Of a stretch of 64,000 nucleotides of DNA, positions 18,701 to 26,455 are shown one piece after another; the first letter of the stretch is position 1; the number at the start of each line of letters is the position of its first letter. The DNA comes from Paenibacillus sp. FSL A5-0031. Its GTDB lineage: Bacteria > Bacillota > Bacilli > Paenibacillales > Paenibacillaceae. The position numbers were made by a program, and so were the translations under genes. The DNA lies in assembly GCF_001956295.1 (NCBI RefSeq), contig NZ_MRTD01000017.1:1-64000 (forward strand). Reading direction: 5' to 3'. The notes below the pieces were generated by a model. It did not search any database, was not told the origin of the DNA, and was given only the letters and a program-made list of their open reading frames with translations.

Positions 18701-20961
18701 TTACGAATATTCAAAAGGTTGAGTTGTATGTGGATGACGTTAAGGTGCAAGAAATGACTACGCATCCTTACGCGACTACAGTGACAGGGCTAAGCAATGG
18801 GGAACATCGCTTAAAATATCGTGTTTACGAGCAGTCTGGAGCCGTAACGGAGTCCAGTGTGGCGCGAATCGTTAAGCAAGTTAACGCATTGCGAAGTGTA
18901 CTAACAACGAATAGTCCGACTATTGACGGCAATCTTGCCGATTGGTCCTCACCGGATTTTCGAATGGATCAGCTGGCTCAGGTTAGAGGCATTGTGAGCG
19001 GGTTTGAAGAGGGATGGTCGGCTCAAAAACTATCAGGCGCAGGGTATACAAGATGGGATCATGATAACCTGTATTTTGCCATGGAGGTAACGGAGGATCA
19101 GCACAACCTGCCGATTACGGATGCGGCTGACTTGTGGAAGGGCTCCAGCATTCAGCTTGCGATTGATCCGCAAAGAAATAGTGCTCCCGGTGCTAAAGGC
19201 TACACCGAGCTTGCATTTGGTCTGACCAACGAGGGCCAAATGCTTGGTTATCGCTACAATGCCGTCGCTGGACGAGCTGCGGGTCCGTTTACGGCGGGTT
19301 CCTTCGTCATTACACGCGATGAAGCGACTAAGAAAACCAGTTATGAGATTGCTATACCGTGGACGGAGCTTTTGCCAGAGGGTGTCTCCATTCAGGCAGG
19401 CTCTGCACTAGGCTTGTCTGCTTTGGCTAACTATAGCGATGGCACTCGTCCGACCTCAGGGAACAGCGATGCCCGAAACGGATTGATTGAGTACAATAGC
19501 GGTATTGGCTCAGTCAAAGACCCTGTTCAATTCGGCTATTTGATATTAGGCGAGCAGCCATTCACGATGTCGAACCTAAGCCATACGATTTCCAATCAAA
19601 AGGTGAAGCTGAACTGGTCTGCTGCGGCAGGTGCAACAGGGTACAGCGTTCAATATGGTACACAAAGCGGTGTGTATACGAAACAATTAAACGCTGGAAA
19701 TGTAACGGAATTTAACGTTGCTGGGCTTGCGGCGGGAACTTATTATTTTGTGGTAAAGGCGTACAATTCCTACGGTGAAAGCCACCTTTCGCAAGAGCTG
19801 TCTGTGGTAGTGCCTTCGGATAGTGGCAACGGAAATGGCAACGGAAACGGAAATCCGAACCCAAGCATAGAGCCGGAGTCTTCCATTGTACGGACAGTAC
19901 AGATGAAGGATGGAGTTGCTTATGCGGAGCTAGGTGCTGATCATAAGAAAGCAGTCATTTTGCTGAGTAGTGTGAGTAGTGCACCGCTTCGCGTACAACG
20001 AGACAATGCTTCGGTTACAATTAGCAAGGAGATATGGGACGCACTGAAGGCGCAGGCTGGAAACGCTGCAGGCGCTTCGGTCGAGGTGCTGTTAAACCCG
20101 ATTGCGCTTTCGGAGCAAGCTCCTCTTACAACTGGTAAGCAGAACGTTCAATTAAAAGCTGCAGGCTCGCAGTACGAAGTTGGCATCTATTTGCTAACTG
20201 CTGACAAACGAACTGCGGTAACAGAGCAAGGTTCAAAAGGTGTAACGCTTTCGCTTCCTTACAATTCCGGCGAAGTTGATCAGGAGCTTATCGGAATATA
20301 TACCTACGATGAGGCTGCTAAGCAGTGGAAGTACGTTGGCGGAAAAGTAAGCCGAGCCAATAAACAAGTAAACTTTGCCATGGATAAGCTGGGGACGTAT
20401 GCTGTACTCGAATACAAAAAGGCATTTACTGATGTCCCTTCAGGACATTGGGCAGCGCTTACGCTGCAAATTCTTGCAGCTAAGCACATCATTAATGGAA
20501 CAACAGACTTGTTGTTCTATCCAGAACGCAAAACGACCCGTGCGGAGTTCGCTGCTTTGCTAGTCGCTGCGCTGCAGCTTAAGACGGACGGTGCAAAGTC
20601 AACATTTGATGACGTTGCTTCAGATGCTTGGTATGCAGACTCCATAGCAGCAGCCGTTAAGGCAGGAATCGTATCGGGACGAGGCTCAAACCGCTTTGCA
20701 CCGAATGAAACCATTACCCGTGCAGAAATGGCTGTTATGGCTGTCCGTGCTCTAGGGCAATCCATCAAGGAGGGCTCGAATAGCTCATTCGCGGATAAGG
20801 ATCAAATCCCAACGTGGGCATTGCCTTATGTTGCTGCAGCGTCCGAAGCTTCGCTTATGAAAGGATTAGGCAATAACCGCTTTGCCCCTGTGCGGGAGGC
20901 ATCTCGCGCGGAGGCCGCTCAGCTTGTGCTCAATTTGTTCAACAATTTAGAGGGAAATTAG
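15751..20961 (+). CDS. Secreted beta-helix/CBM9/SLH cell-wall protein
   Basis: A very large secreted protein of about 1736 residues. The ATG at 15751 sits 9 bases after GGAGG; one at 15745 is only 3 away. The signal peptide ends near VTSAAES. In order: two concanavalin-like modules (about 30-240 and 245-390, both closing with FDNI/FDNVVVT), a right-handed beta-helix region (about 395-830, opening YYVSSSTGDDDNDG with many N/G-rich turns), FN3 (852-947), an Ig-like module (955-1048), a CBM9-like module (1051-1269, TIDGNLADW, SSIQLAIDP), FN3 (1273-1355), a Gly/Asn linker, a spacer, and three SLH domains (about 1560-1736). Beta-helix proteins of this type are often polysaccharide lyases or hydrolases. 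I could not place catalytic residues, so the enzymatic class is open. Confidence 0.85.
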   Translation: MQSAIKHRFILIVMAFLLAMMSVPQVMTVTSAAESNRVLLQEDFEGTDNLPWTSVSGTWNKVNEESVELFFEDFENENAVRWANNAGSWSSVQNGSSHSYKQSNDNNASDLITGDASWSDYFLEADVKLISGTGAMLKFRYMDGQHYYFLYMSDNYIKIMKQDGSNQVWLKQYNGPSLSPSNFVRIKVETTGNQIKVYREGEEVLSTTDEDGSDPYLTGKIGLATWATVVEFDNIKVTKPASNQVYSQLDANGGESYAGDNAWSSYSMQALVRPTAIEETSTVGISLRRQDNGDGYVMRYNGNGNIQIVKKEGENEAILAEAPYQIEPGKSYTLKGVAGGNDLELYINASKLLSAVDNTFSTGHISLLATAATASFDNVVVTRIAMPVVSPGNTTYYVSSSTGDDDNDGLSEAAAWKTLSFVNAATFLPGDRILLKSGDSWNEQLILRGSGTEEEPIQITSYGTGNKPVISWNAPTGGGVVTGYNLSHWLIQGLAVEAIPSATLSWGNITNGIIVQYDNSRLHTGLTIDGNEVYSSSPNTNTNGIVISSHVPGTDYKEVAKDIVISNNDVHDLGWYGITTSGWDIAKQEELRSQLTYDNLNVLSNKVYNMGSQGIVVQNAHNSAIQWNVVHDGGQASSDYGPGGLWYISSRDSVIRFNEVYNMKDSSSGYDGAGINIDWYCDNITAEYNYAHDNKGNGFTTMSNYGSKILSNKVKGNKGEQGNGRGQIALGSFTGRPDLSTGLHDIEVAKNTIIVDVEGTSGINSASNPYGTWTGNSIHDNNIVLKAGVPNTSVFNIGNDTLLDVMNNNRVFSEQADFRASLYGTAYTSLASWQAGTNYDQQSQVHALDTASPMLVQNVMATFTNDVQLTWPAAADQGGTIAHYNVYRSTTAEFTPSYANMIGESEQTSFTDRERVQSNTIYYYKVEAEDQSGNTGAASAPAAVTTGTVLSAPVNYKKVDFTILRDGNQLSVADLPVVPFLAGFTNIQKVELYVDDVKVQEMTTHPYATTVTGLSNGEHRLKYRVYEQSGAVTESSVARIVKQVNALRSVLTTNSPTIDGNLADWSSPDFRMDQLAQVRGIVSGFEEGWSAQKLSGAGYTRWDHDNLYFAMEVTEDQHNLPITDAADLWKGSSIQLAIDPQRNSAPGAKGYTELAFGLTNEGQMLGYRYNAVAGRAAGPFTAGSFVITRDEATKKTSYEIAIPWTELLPEGVSIQAGSALGLSALANYSDGTRPTSGNSDARNGLIEYNSGIGSVKDPVQFGYLILGEQPFTMSNLSHTISNQKVKLNWSAAAGATGYSVQYGTQSGVYTKQLNAGNVTEFNVAGLAAGTYYFVVKAYNSYGESHLSQELSVVVPSDSGNGNGNGNGNPNPSIEPESSIVRTVQMKDGVAYAELGADHKKAVILLSSVSSAPLRVQRDNASVTISKEIWDALKAQAGNAAGASVEVLLNPIALSEQAPLTTGKQNVQLKAAGSQYEVGIYLLTADKRTAVTEQGSKGVTLSLPYNSGEVDQELIGIYTYDEAAKQWKYVGGKVSRANKQVNFAMDKLGTYAVLEYKKAFTDVPSGHWAALTLQILAAKHIINGTTDLLFYPERKTTRAEFAALLVAALQLKTDGAKSTFDDVASDAWYADSIAAAVKAGIVSGRGSNRFAPNETITRAEMAVMAVRALGQSIKEGSNSSFADKDQIPTWALPYVAAASEASLMKGLGNNRFAPVREASRAEAAQLVLNLFNNLEGN

Positions 20962-20982
20962 GAATCGCAGTAGTTGTAAAAG

Positions 20983-21014
20983 CAGAGCGCTGCCCTTGGG
21001 CGGTGCTCTTTTTT
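20983..21014 (+). terminator. Rho-independent terminator after beta-helix gene
   Basis: Stem GAGCGCTGCCC with GGGCGGTGCTC (two G-U pairs) and a tight loop, followed by six T. Confidence 0.85.
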
Positions 21015-21194
21015 GTGCACCCAGCCTGATCTCTGTCTTAGAGTTCATGCCCTAAATGCTTGTCGCTCAATAGATCATAGAGTATTATTGGGAATAATTA
21101 AGCAATGAATAGTTTTGTGGAAAATCTACTAATTATCCCGAAGGTTTGACGTCAGTTGGATTGCATTTCGTACTATTATTCAGGAGGGCTTCGC

Positions 21195-22316
21195 ATGAAG
21201 AACATGAATAACTATGATGTAGCTGCTTATGTCTGGCCGGCTTATACAGGGGACGAACCAAGAACTAGGATGTTCTGGCCGGAGGGGATGGGGGAGTGGC
21301 AATCTGTCAAGAACGCCGTCAAGAAGTTTCCTGAACATAATTGGCCGCGCAAGCCGCTGTGGGGCTACTGCAACGAAGCGGACCCTTATGTGATGGAGAT
21401 GCAGATCAACGCGGCGGCGGACCACGGCGTCAATGTATTCATTTACGATTGGTACTGGTACGACAAGCGCCCTTTTTTGGAAAATTGCCTCAACGATGGC
21501 TATCTGAAGGCAAGAAACAACGATAAAGTGAAATTTTATTTGATGTGGGCGAACCATAGCGTGAATAATACATGGGATATCCGCTTGTCGCATGATATGG
21601 AAGGCGCCATGATCTGGGATGGCGCGGTCGACCGAAAAGAATTCGAGATCATCGCCGATCGCGTGATCAATCAATATTTTAAGCATCCGTCTTACTACAC
21701 GATTGATGGCAAACCAATATTTAATATTTACGATCTTGCCAATCTGATGAGAGGTTTGGGCGGTGCGGAAGAAACGAAGGATGCATTCACTTGGTTCAGA
21801 GCCAAATGCGTCGAAGAAGGCTTGCCTGGCTTACACCTGCAGCTCACTTTGTGGGGAGAGCAGAACTTCAATCTCAGCGGCGTTGACGGCGGGGAAAAGG
21901 TAACGGCAAAAGAGATCGTGAAGCTGCTTGGCTTCGACAGCTTGACCCACTATCAGTACGTTCATTTCGTGAACGTAGACCGTGATTACAACGAAATCAT
22001 GGTGGATGTCGTTCAAGAGTGGTCCCGCATTGACGCAGCATACGACATTCCGTATTATCCGCACATCTCGGTTGGCTGGGATAATAATCCGAGATTTAAG
22101 GAACGTGTTCCGCTTGTTGTTCAGAACAATACGCCAGACAACGTTCAGAGGGCGTTTGAACAAGCGAAGCAATATGCGGACACACATCCAGAGCAACCTC
22201 CGCTCATTACGGTGAACAGCTGGAATGAGTGGACGGAGACGAGTTATTTGTTGCCGGACGATTTGTACGGGTACGGGTATTTAGAGGCGATAAAGAAAAC
22301 ATTCGTCAAATCGTAA
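21195..22316 (+). CDS. GH99-like (WbsX-type) glycan-processing protein
   Basis: Protein of about 373 residues; ATG 21195 has AGGAGGG 6 bases upstream. An upstream TTG at 21156 is rejected because the ribosome site would lie inside the frame. The stretches NVFIYDWYWYDKRPFLENCL, KPIFNIYDLANL and TVNSWNEWTE match the GH99-like domain found in WbsX-type proteins. In true GH99 enzymes this fold performs endo-alpha-mannosidase/mannanase chemistry. There is no signal peptide or membrane helix, so it should be cytoplasmic. WbsX relatives usually sit in surface polysaccharide clusters; this one stands beside secreted glycan-active proteins, which argues for a degradative role. Activity and substrate are inference. 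Confidence 0.75.
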   Translation: MKNMNNYDVAAYVWPAYTGDEPRTRMFWPEGMGEWQSVKNAVKKFPEHNWPRKPLWGYCNEADPYVMEMQINAAADHGVNVFIYDWYWYDKRPFLENCLNDGYLKARNNDKVKFYLMWANHSVNNTWDIRLSHDMEGAMIWDGAVDRKEFEIIADRVINQYFKHPSYYTIDGKPIFNIYDLANLMRGLGGAEETKDAFTWFRAKCVEEGLPGLHLQLTLWGEQNFNLSGVDGGEKVTAKEIVKLLGFDSLTHYQYVHFVNVDRDYNEIMVDVVQEWSRIDAAYDIPYYPHISVGWDNNPRFKERVPLVVQNNTPDNVQRAFEQAKQYADTHPEQPPLITVNSWNEWTETSYLLPDDLYGYGYLEAIKKTFVKS

Positions 22317-22341
22317 GCGCGGAGAGCTCTTTGAGGTAATC

Positions 22342-22362
22342 AGACCCACTCGGAGTGGGTCT
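22342..22362. terminator. Hairpin between convergent genes
   Basis: Perfect 9-bp stem AGACCCACT with its complement and a CGG loop. It lies between the GH99-like gene and the convergent zinc-ribbon gene. U tracts are weak on both sides. Confidence 0.45.
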
Positions 22363-22378
22363 CTTCTCCGATTTCAAA

Positions 22379-23650
22379 TCATGTCTGCTGGAAGCTTGTC
22401 GCTGATAACTGGCAACTACGGCATAGGAAAGTGTAGTAAATACCTTCACTATTTCCGACTTGTTCCATATCCAGCTGGGCAATGAACACCATTGTTTGCG
22501 CGCAGCTAGGGCAAGACGGGTATTCAGCATCCTGAATCCAAGTCGGATGCCCTCCAATCTGTGTGGCAGGTACTTCAAGGGCCCAGTAAGAAGCTTCATA
22601 ACTGCCGCTGGGCTGGTCTGCCATGTGTAGCAAATGGACAGGCTCTGTATCCTCATAAATCTCTCGAGAAAAATGCTTCGGCAGCTGATTATAGGAACTC
22701 CAGCTCAAATGACCCTGATAATCAATTTCCATAAACTGCACACCATAATAAGCAGCGCACCGCATACATGCAGCCAATCGCAAGCGTTCACCTTCAAGAT
22801 TCAGAAATTGCAGAACCGGGTCGAGGAGATTGCAATCAAATAGTACTTCTATTGGGCCGTCGCACCATGGGCAGGTGTGATTACTGTCCTTAAGCGCAAG
22901 CACTGCTTTATTTTCAGTAAATTGATCTTCAGCCTTAAATGCATAGCGAACCGAATAGAATAATGTTATCTTATTTCCCTCATCATCCAGCTCCCAACCA
23001 GCTTCATGAGTATAGCTTTCAGGGGATACATAAAGTTCGCTAGCCCAGTGTGGAGTTGATTTCGCCCAGCTATCAAACTGACATACAATCTCTTCATCTC
23101 CTATCCAAGCAAGGGCTGACAGTAGATGGTTGCGATTCTCCTTATCGTGATGAATCCGTTCCATGATTTTGTTTCTAGTGGAAGGCAGAGCATCTTTGAA
23201 AAGAATCCCTGGATAAAAACATTCTTTTTGTATTAACGCATCCAAGCCAAGATGGATGGTTGCCTGAGCGAAGCAAACGAGCGATAACAAAATTTCTTCG
23301 GCCTGATCAAGTTCCCCCTCTTCAATAAGTTGTACAGCATACGCCTCCATTTGAGCGACTTCCTTTGGAGTGAGGTTATGATAGAGTTCCTGTTCGCTTT
23401 TTGGGTAGGAGAGAAGGACCTCGAGCGGATCATGTTTTTTAGGTGTATGCATGATTTTAAGAATTTCAACGGGTTCGGTAACATCTTTATAAGGATCGAC
23501 AAATCTACGATTGCGGGCAATATAGTCTTCCTTTTCCAATCGAAGCTTTTTTTGTTGGCAGGGCATACATATTCCGCCTGTCTTGGCTGCGGTAGCTGGT
23601 AAAATAGTTGCTACGCAGCCTTCTGTTTGGCAGGGCAGACGTTCCGTCAT
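22379..23650 (-). CDS. Multi-zinc-ribbon protein of unknown function
   Basis: Protein of 423 residues that I cannot assign. It has four Cys-rich knuckles: an N-terminal CQTEGC...CMPC pair, CPWC and CMRC around residues 255-300, and a closing CPSC...CRSC pair, all typical of zinc ribbons. The segment IGGHPTWIQDAEYPSCPSC with the following TMVFIAQLDMEQ resembles the core of DUF1963/YwqG-like proteins. No signal peptide or membrane helix is seen, so a cytoplasmic protein is likely. The start is supported by AGGTGAG just before the ATG. It stands alone, convergent with the GH99-like gene, and shares nothing obvious with its neighbours. Confidence 0.7.
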   Translation of the reverse strand: MTERLPCQTEGCVATILPATAAKTGGICMPCQQKKLRLEKEDYIARNRRFVDPYKDVTEPVEILKIMHTPKKHDPLEVLLSYPKSEQELYHNLTPKEVAQMEAYAVQLIEEGELDQAEEILLSLVCFAQATIHLGLDALIQKECFYPGILFKDALPSTRNKIMERIHHDKENRNHLLSALAWIGDEEIVCQFDSWAKSTPHWASELYVSPESYTHEAGWELDDEGNKITLFYSVRYAFKAEDQFTENKAVLALKDSNHTCPWCDGPIEVLFDCNLLDPVLQFLNLEGERLRLAACMRCAAYYGVQFMEIDYQGHLSWSSYNQLPKHFSREIYEDTEPVHLLHMADQPSGSYEASYWALEVPATQIGGHPTWIQDAEYPSCPSCAQTMVFIAQLDMEQVGNSEGIYYTFLCRSCQLSATSFQQT

Positions 23651-23788
23651 TAGCTCACCTCTAGTAAAATGAAATTTTGCTTTCTATTTTTATTATCCTT
23701 GTCATTGAAAAGGTTGTCACTAGCATTTAATCGAATTATAAACGAGAAGAAGCATTAGTAATTATCGAATAATGATGGGAGGATTATG

Positions 23789-24142
23789 ATGAGAGTCAAA
23801 CGGATCGTCACGAATATTGAAACGCAGCATATTACCGCTGCAAAACGCTTTTACGAGGATGTACTCGGTCTTGAGTTATTAATGGATCATGGTTGGATTA
23901 GAACTTATGGTTCGAGCGAAGAGATGGACATACAAATTAGTTTTGCCACACAAGGGGGATCTGACACGCCTGTGCCTGATATGTCGATTGAAGTCGATGA
24001 TCTCCAAGCTGCATTTGATGGCATGAAAAATGCTGGGTTTCCAATCGAATATGGCATCGCTGTGGAGCCCTGGGGTGTTCGGCGTTTCTATGTACGCGAC
24101 CCATTCGGTAAGCTTATCAACATTCTTTCTCATGAGCATTGA
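23789..24142 (+). CDS. VOC/glyoxalase-family small protein
   Basis: Protein of about 117 residues of the vicinal-oxygen-chelate fold. The pattern is typical: RIVTNIETQHITAAKRFYEDVLGLELLMDHGWI, then a middle beta-strand (DMSIEVDDLQAAFDGMK), and closing WGVRRFYVRDPFGKLINILSH. Members include glyoxalases, antibiotic-binding proteins and ring-cleaving dioxygenases; the first metal-binding His is not obvious here, so a ligand-binding role is as likely as catalysis. GGGAGG is 6 bases before ATG 23789 (an ATG one codon earlier is only 3 away). It is monocistronic, followed by a terminator. Confidence 0.8.
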   Translation: MRVKRIVTNIETQHITAAKRFYEDVLGLELLMDHGWIRTYGSSEEMDIQISFATQGGSDTPVPDMSIEVDDLQAAFDGMKNAGFPIEYGIAVEPWGVRRFYVRDPFGKLINILSHEH

Positions 24143-24185
24143 GGCAAGGTAAAATTTATTGTTTACATCATGAGACAAACGGATG

Positions 24186-24222
24186 AAGCCCGCCGACCAA
24201 CAGGTCAGTGGGCTTTATTTTT
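24186..24222 (+). terminator. Rho-independent terminator after VOC gene
   Basis: Stem AAGCCCGCCGACC with GGTCAGTGGGCTT (one mismatch, one G-U) and an AACA-type loop, followed by TATTTTT. Confidence 0.7.
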
Positions 24223-24264
24223 ATGTGGTGCATAGATGGAAATAACGTTTATTCTTCTACTGAA

Positions 24265-24867
24265 TTACTGACCGTGAGCGGGTGCTTCTTTAAGCTGCGC
24301 AAGTATGATTTCTATCGTATTATCAATAAATGATTGTTCGGGACGTGCTTTCAATATTACCGTTAGCCCAATTAACGATACGATTAGCGACTGCGATAAA
24401 GCTTTCGCGTTTACTGAAATTTCGAGCTCACCCGATTGTATGCCCCGTTCAATGGTCTCTAGAAATATGACGGACAGGTACATTTGATGTTCTCTTGTGA
24501 GAATTTCGAATTTTTCATCATGCGGCGCGAGCTCGACTATCGTATTGATGCTAAAGCATCCACGGTTGCGATTTTCTCCATATTCCTCAGCAACAACCCC
24601 TTCAAAATAATGGCGAAAGGCTTCCTTAACAGAGGAATAGCTCTGAAGCTTGGTTCGAACGAGAGCAGCACGCGACATCGTATATTTGCGCAGTGCAGCT
24701 TCGAATAATTCTTTTTTGTCACCAAAAGCTGAGTATAGGCTAGGTCGTTGAATACCCATTCTGGAAGTTAAATCGCTTAGTGAGGTAGCCTCATAGCCCT
24801 TCTCCCAAAACAGCTGCATAGCTGCATCCAATGCTTTTTCTTCGTCAAATTCGCGGGTTCTTCCCAT
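24265..24867 (-). CDS. TetR/AcrR-family repressor
   Basis: Regulator of about 200 residues. ATG 24867 (MGRTREFDEEKALDAAMQLF) lies 7 bases after AGAGG; a TTG two codons upstream is less likely. The N-terminal TetR helix-turn-helix is clear (YEATSLSDLTSRMGIQRPSLYSAFGDKKELF). The C-terminal half is the usual variable ligand-binding helical bundle. It is divergent from an MFS exporter and an LLM flavin monooxygenase. Two inverted repeats sharing TACC-N4-GGTA lie in the intergenic region and are the likely operators, so it probably represses the pair until a small molecule binds. Confidence 0.9.
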   Translation of the reverse strand: MGRTREFDEEKALDAAMQLFWEKGYEATSLSDLTSRMGIQRPSLYSAFGDKKELFEAALRKYTMSRAALVRTKLQSYSSVKEAFRHYFEGVVAEEYGENRNRGCFSINTIVELAPHDEKFEILTREHQMYLSVIFLETIERGIQSGELEISVNAKALSQSLIVSLIGLTVILKARPEQSFIDNTIEIILAQLKEAPAHGQ

Positions 24868-24939
24868 AGTCAAACCTCTCGGTACTCTTTATTTTCTAGT
24901 GAATGAATCAAATGCAAAAGACAATCGCGTCTATTTACG

Positions 24940-24951
24940 TACCAAGTGGTA
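24940..24951. promoter_or_regulatory. Candidate TetR operator 1
   Basis: TACCAAGTGGTA has perfect 5-base arms (TACCA/TGGTA) around AG. It shares TACC-N4-GGTA with the site at 25103-25114 and lies between the divergent repressor and exporter genes. Confidence 0.5.
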
Positions 24952-25101
24952 TAGTATTATTTTATAATTTGCGATTTATAATGTCAAATGAAAGATCTGT
25001 TAATCACAATATAAACTTGGTTTTTGACCTAAAACCATGTGAAAACATTTTTACGTTGACAGAGATCGTTTTTATGCGCTATATTTACCGAGCAATATAA
25101 C

Positions 25102-25115
25102 GTACCGTTCGGTAC
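25102..25115. promoter_or_regulatory. Candidate TetR operator 2
   Basis: GTACCGTTCGGTAC has perfect 6-base arms around TT. It lies 46 bases upstream of the MFS start, where a repressor would block transcription. Confidence 0.6.
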
Positions 25116-25161
25116 AGAATATTATTGTTTTTAAAATGAATAAAGAAAAGGTGTGTTTGAA

Positions 25162-26424
25162 ATGGAGGAGCTTAGAGAAAAAGCAGCAGTTTATAAGAAT
25201 GTAAGGATGAATTCATCGCAGGGAACAAATAACGATCGCGATTCGGTTCGGGGTTCCTCGATGTCTCGCTTTGTCACACTGTTGTTTGCGGTTGCCTGCG
25301 GGATGTCTGTTGCGAATATCTATTTCGCACAGCCGCTGCTCGATAATCTGTCGATAGCGTTTGGCATTGACTATTCAACCATTGGCATTCTGATTACGAT
25401 CACCCAAATTTTTTATGGATTGGGATTGTTATTGTTGGTACCGCTTGGAGATTTACTGAACCAGCGCCGACTCATTATCGGTCAGATGTTATTTTCCGTA
25501 ATCGCTCTAGTTATCGTTGGGTTTGCCTCTTCCAGCTTGATGCTTTTCGCAGGCATGGCCTTGGTGGGACTGCTTGCTGTTGTAGCCCAGACGCTAGTAG
25601 CATTTGCAACGACCATGGCTGCCCCTGCCGAAAGAGGACGTGTCGTTGGCGTGGTAACAAGTGGAATTGTCATTGGCATCCTTCTTGCACGAACGATTGC
25701 AGGAGTATTAACAGATATAGCGGGTTGGCGTTCCGTATATTTATTTTCTGCAGCATTGATGCTTCTTATGGTTTTTGCATTATTTAAAGTTTTGCCAAAT
25801 GTGAAGCGGGAAAGAAAATCACTGTCCTATCCCGAGCTGCTTAAGTCGGTGTTTATGTTATTCGTACAAGAGAGGGTTCTGCGTATCCGAGCAGTTCTGG
25901 CTATGCTGATTTTTACGGCTTTCAGTATATTGTGGACTTCATTAGTGCTGCCCCTGAGCGCACCGCCATGGTCTCTTTCTCACACTGCCATTGGGGCGTT
26001 TGGCCTCGTGGGAGCTGTTGGAGCGTTAGCTGCTGCAAGGGCGGGAAAGCTTGCCGATCAAGGTTATGGACAGAAAACGACGGGTATAGCTCTGATTCTA
26101 TTGCTCCTATCATGGTTGTTAATCAGCTATACAGATCAGTCGCTATTCGCCTTGGTTATTGGCATTGTTCTTCTTGATTTGGCTGTGCAGGCGGTACATG
26201 TCACGAATCAAAGCATGATTTTTGCATTGCAAGCGGAGGCTCGCAGCCGGCTTGCAGCGGGATACATGGTTTTTTACTCCATTGGAAGTGCCGTTGGTTC
26301 GATCTCATCGACGCTTACCTATGCCCATTACGGCTGGGACGGAGTATGTTTGCTCGGAGCATCGGTTAGTACACTCGCTCTTCTGTTTTGGGCAATGACG
26401 AGGCGTACTGCCCCTGCCGCATGA
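25162..26424 (+). CDS. MFS efflux transporter
   Basis: Major facilitator of about 420 residues with roughly 12 membrane helices. ATG 25162 is preferred over GTG 25153, which would touch the AAAAGG ribosome site. The segment GMSVANIYFAQPLLDNLSIAFGI and the helix 2-3 loop VPLGDLLNQRRLIIGQML are typical of YgaY/arabinose-efflux-like exporters. About 35 hydrophilic residues precede the first helix. It is the first gene of a two-gene operon with the LLM monooxygenase, 31 bases downstream, and is divergent from a TetR gene. It is probably a drug or metabolite exporter induced by its substrate. Confidence 0.88.
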   Translation: MEELREKAAVYKNVRMNSSQGTNNDRDSVRGSSMSRFVTLLFAVACGMSVANIYFAQPLLDNLSIAFGIDYSTIGILITITQIFYGLGLLLLVPLGDLLNQRRLIIGQMLFSVIALVIVGFASSSLMLFAGMALVGLLAVVAQTLVAFATTMAAPAERGRVVGVVTSGIVIGILLARTIAGVLTDIAGWRSVYLFSAALMLLMVFALFKVLPNVKRERKSLSYPELLKSVFMLFVQERVLRIRAVLAMLIFTAFSILWTSLVLPLSAPPWSLSHTAIGAFGLVGAVGALAAARAGKLADQGYGQKTTGIALILLLLSWLLISYTDQSLFALVIGIVLLDLAVQAVHVTNQSMIFALQAEARSRLAAGYMVFYSIGSAVGSISSTLTYAHYGWDGVCLLGASVSTLALLFWAMTRRTAPAA

Positions 26425-26455
26425 AAATAAATAATATAAACAGGAGAGATTGACC

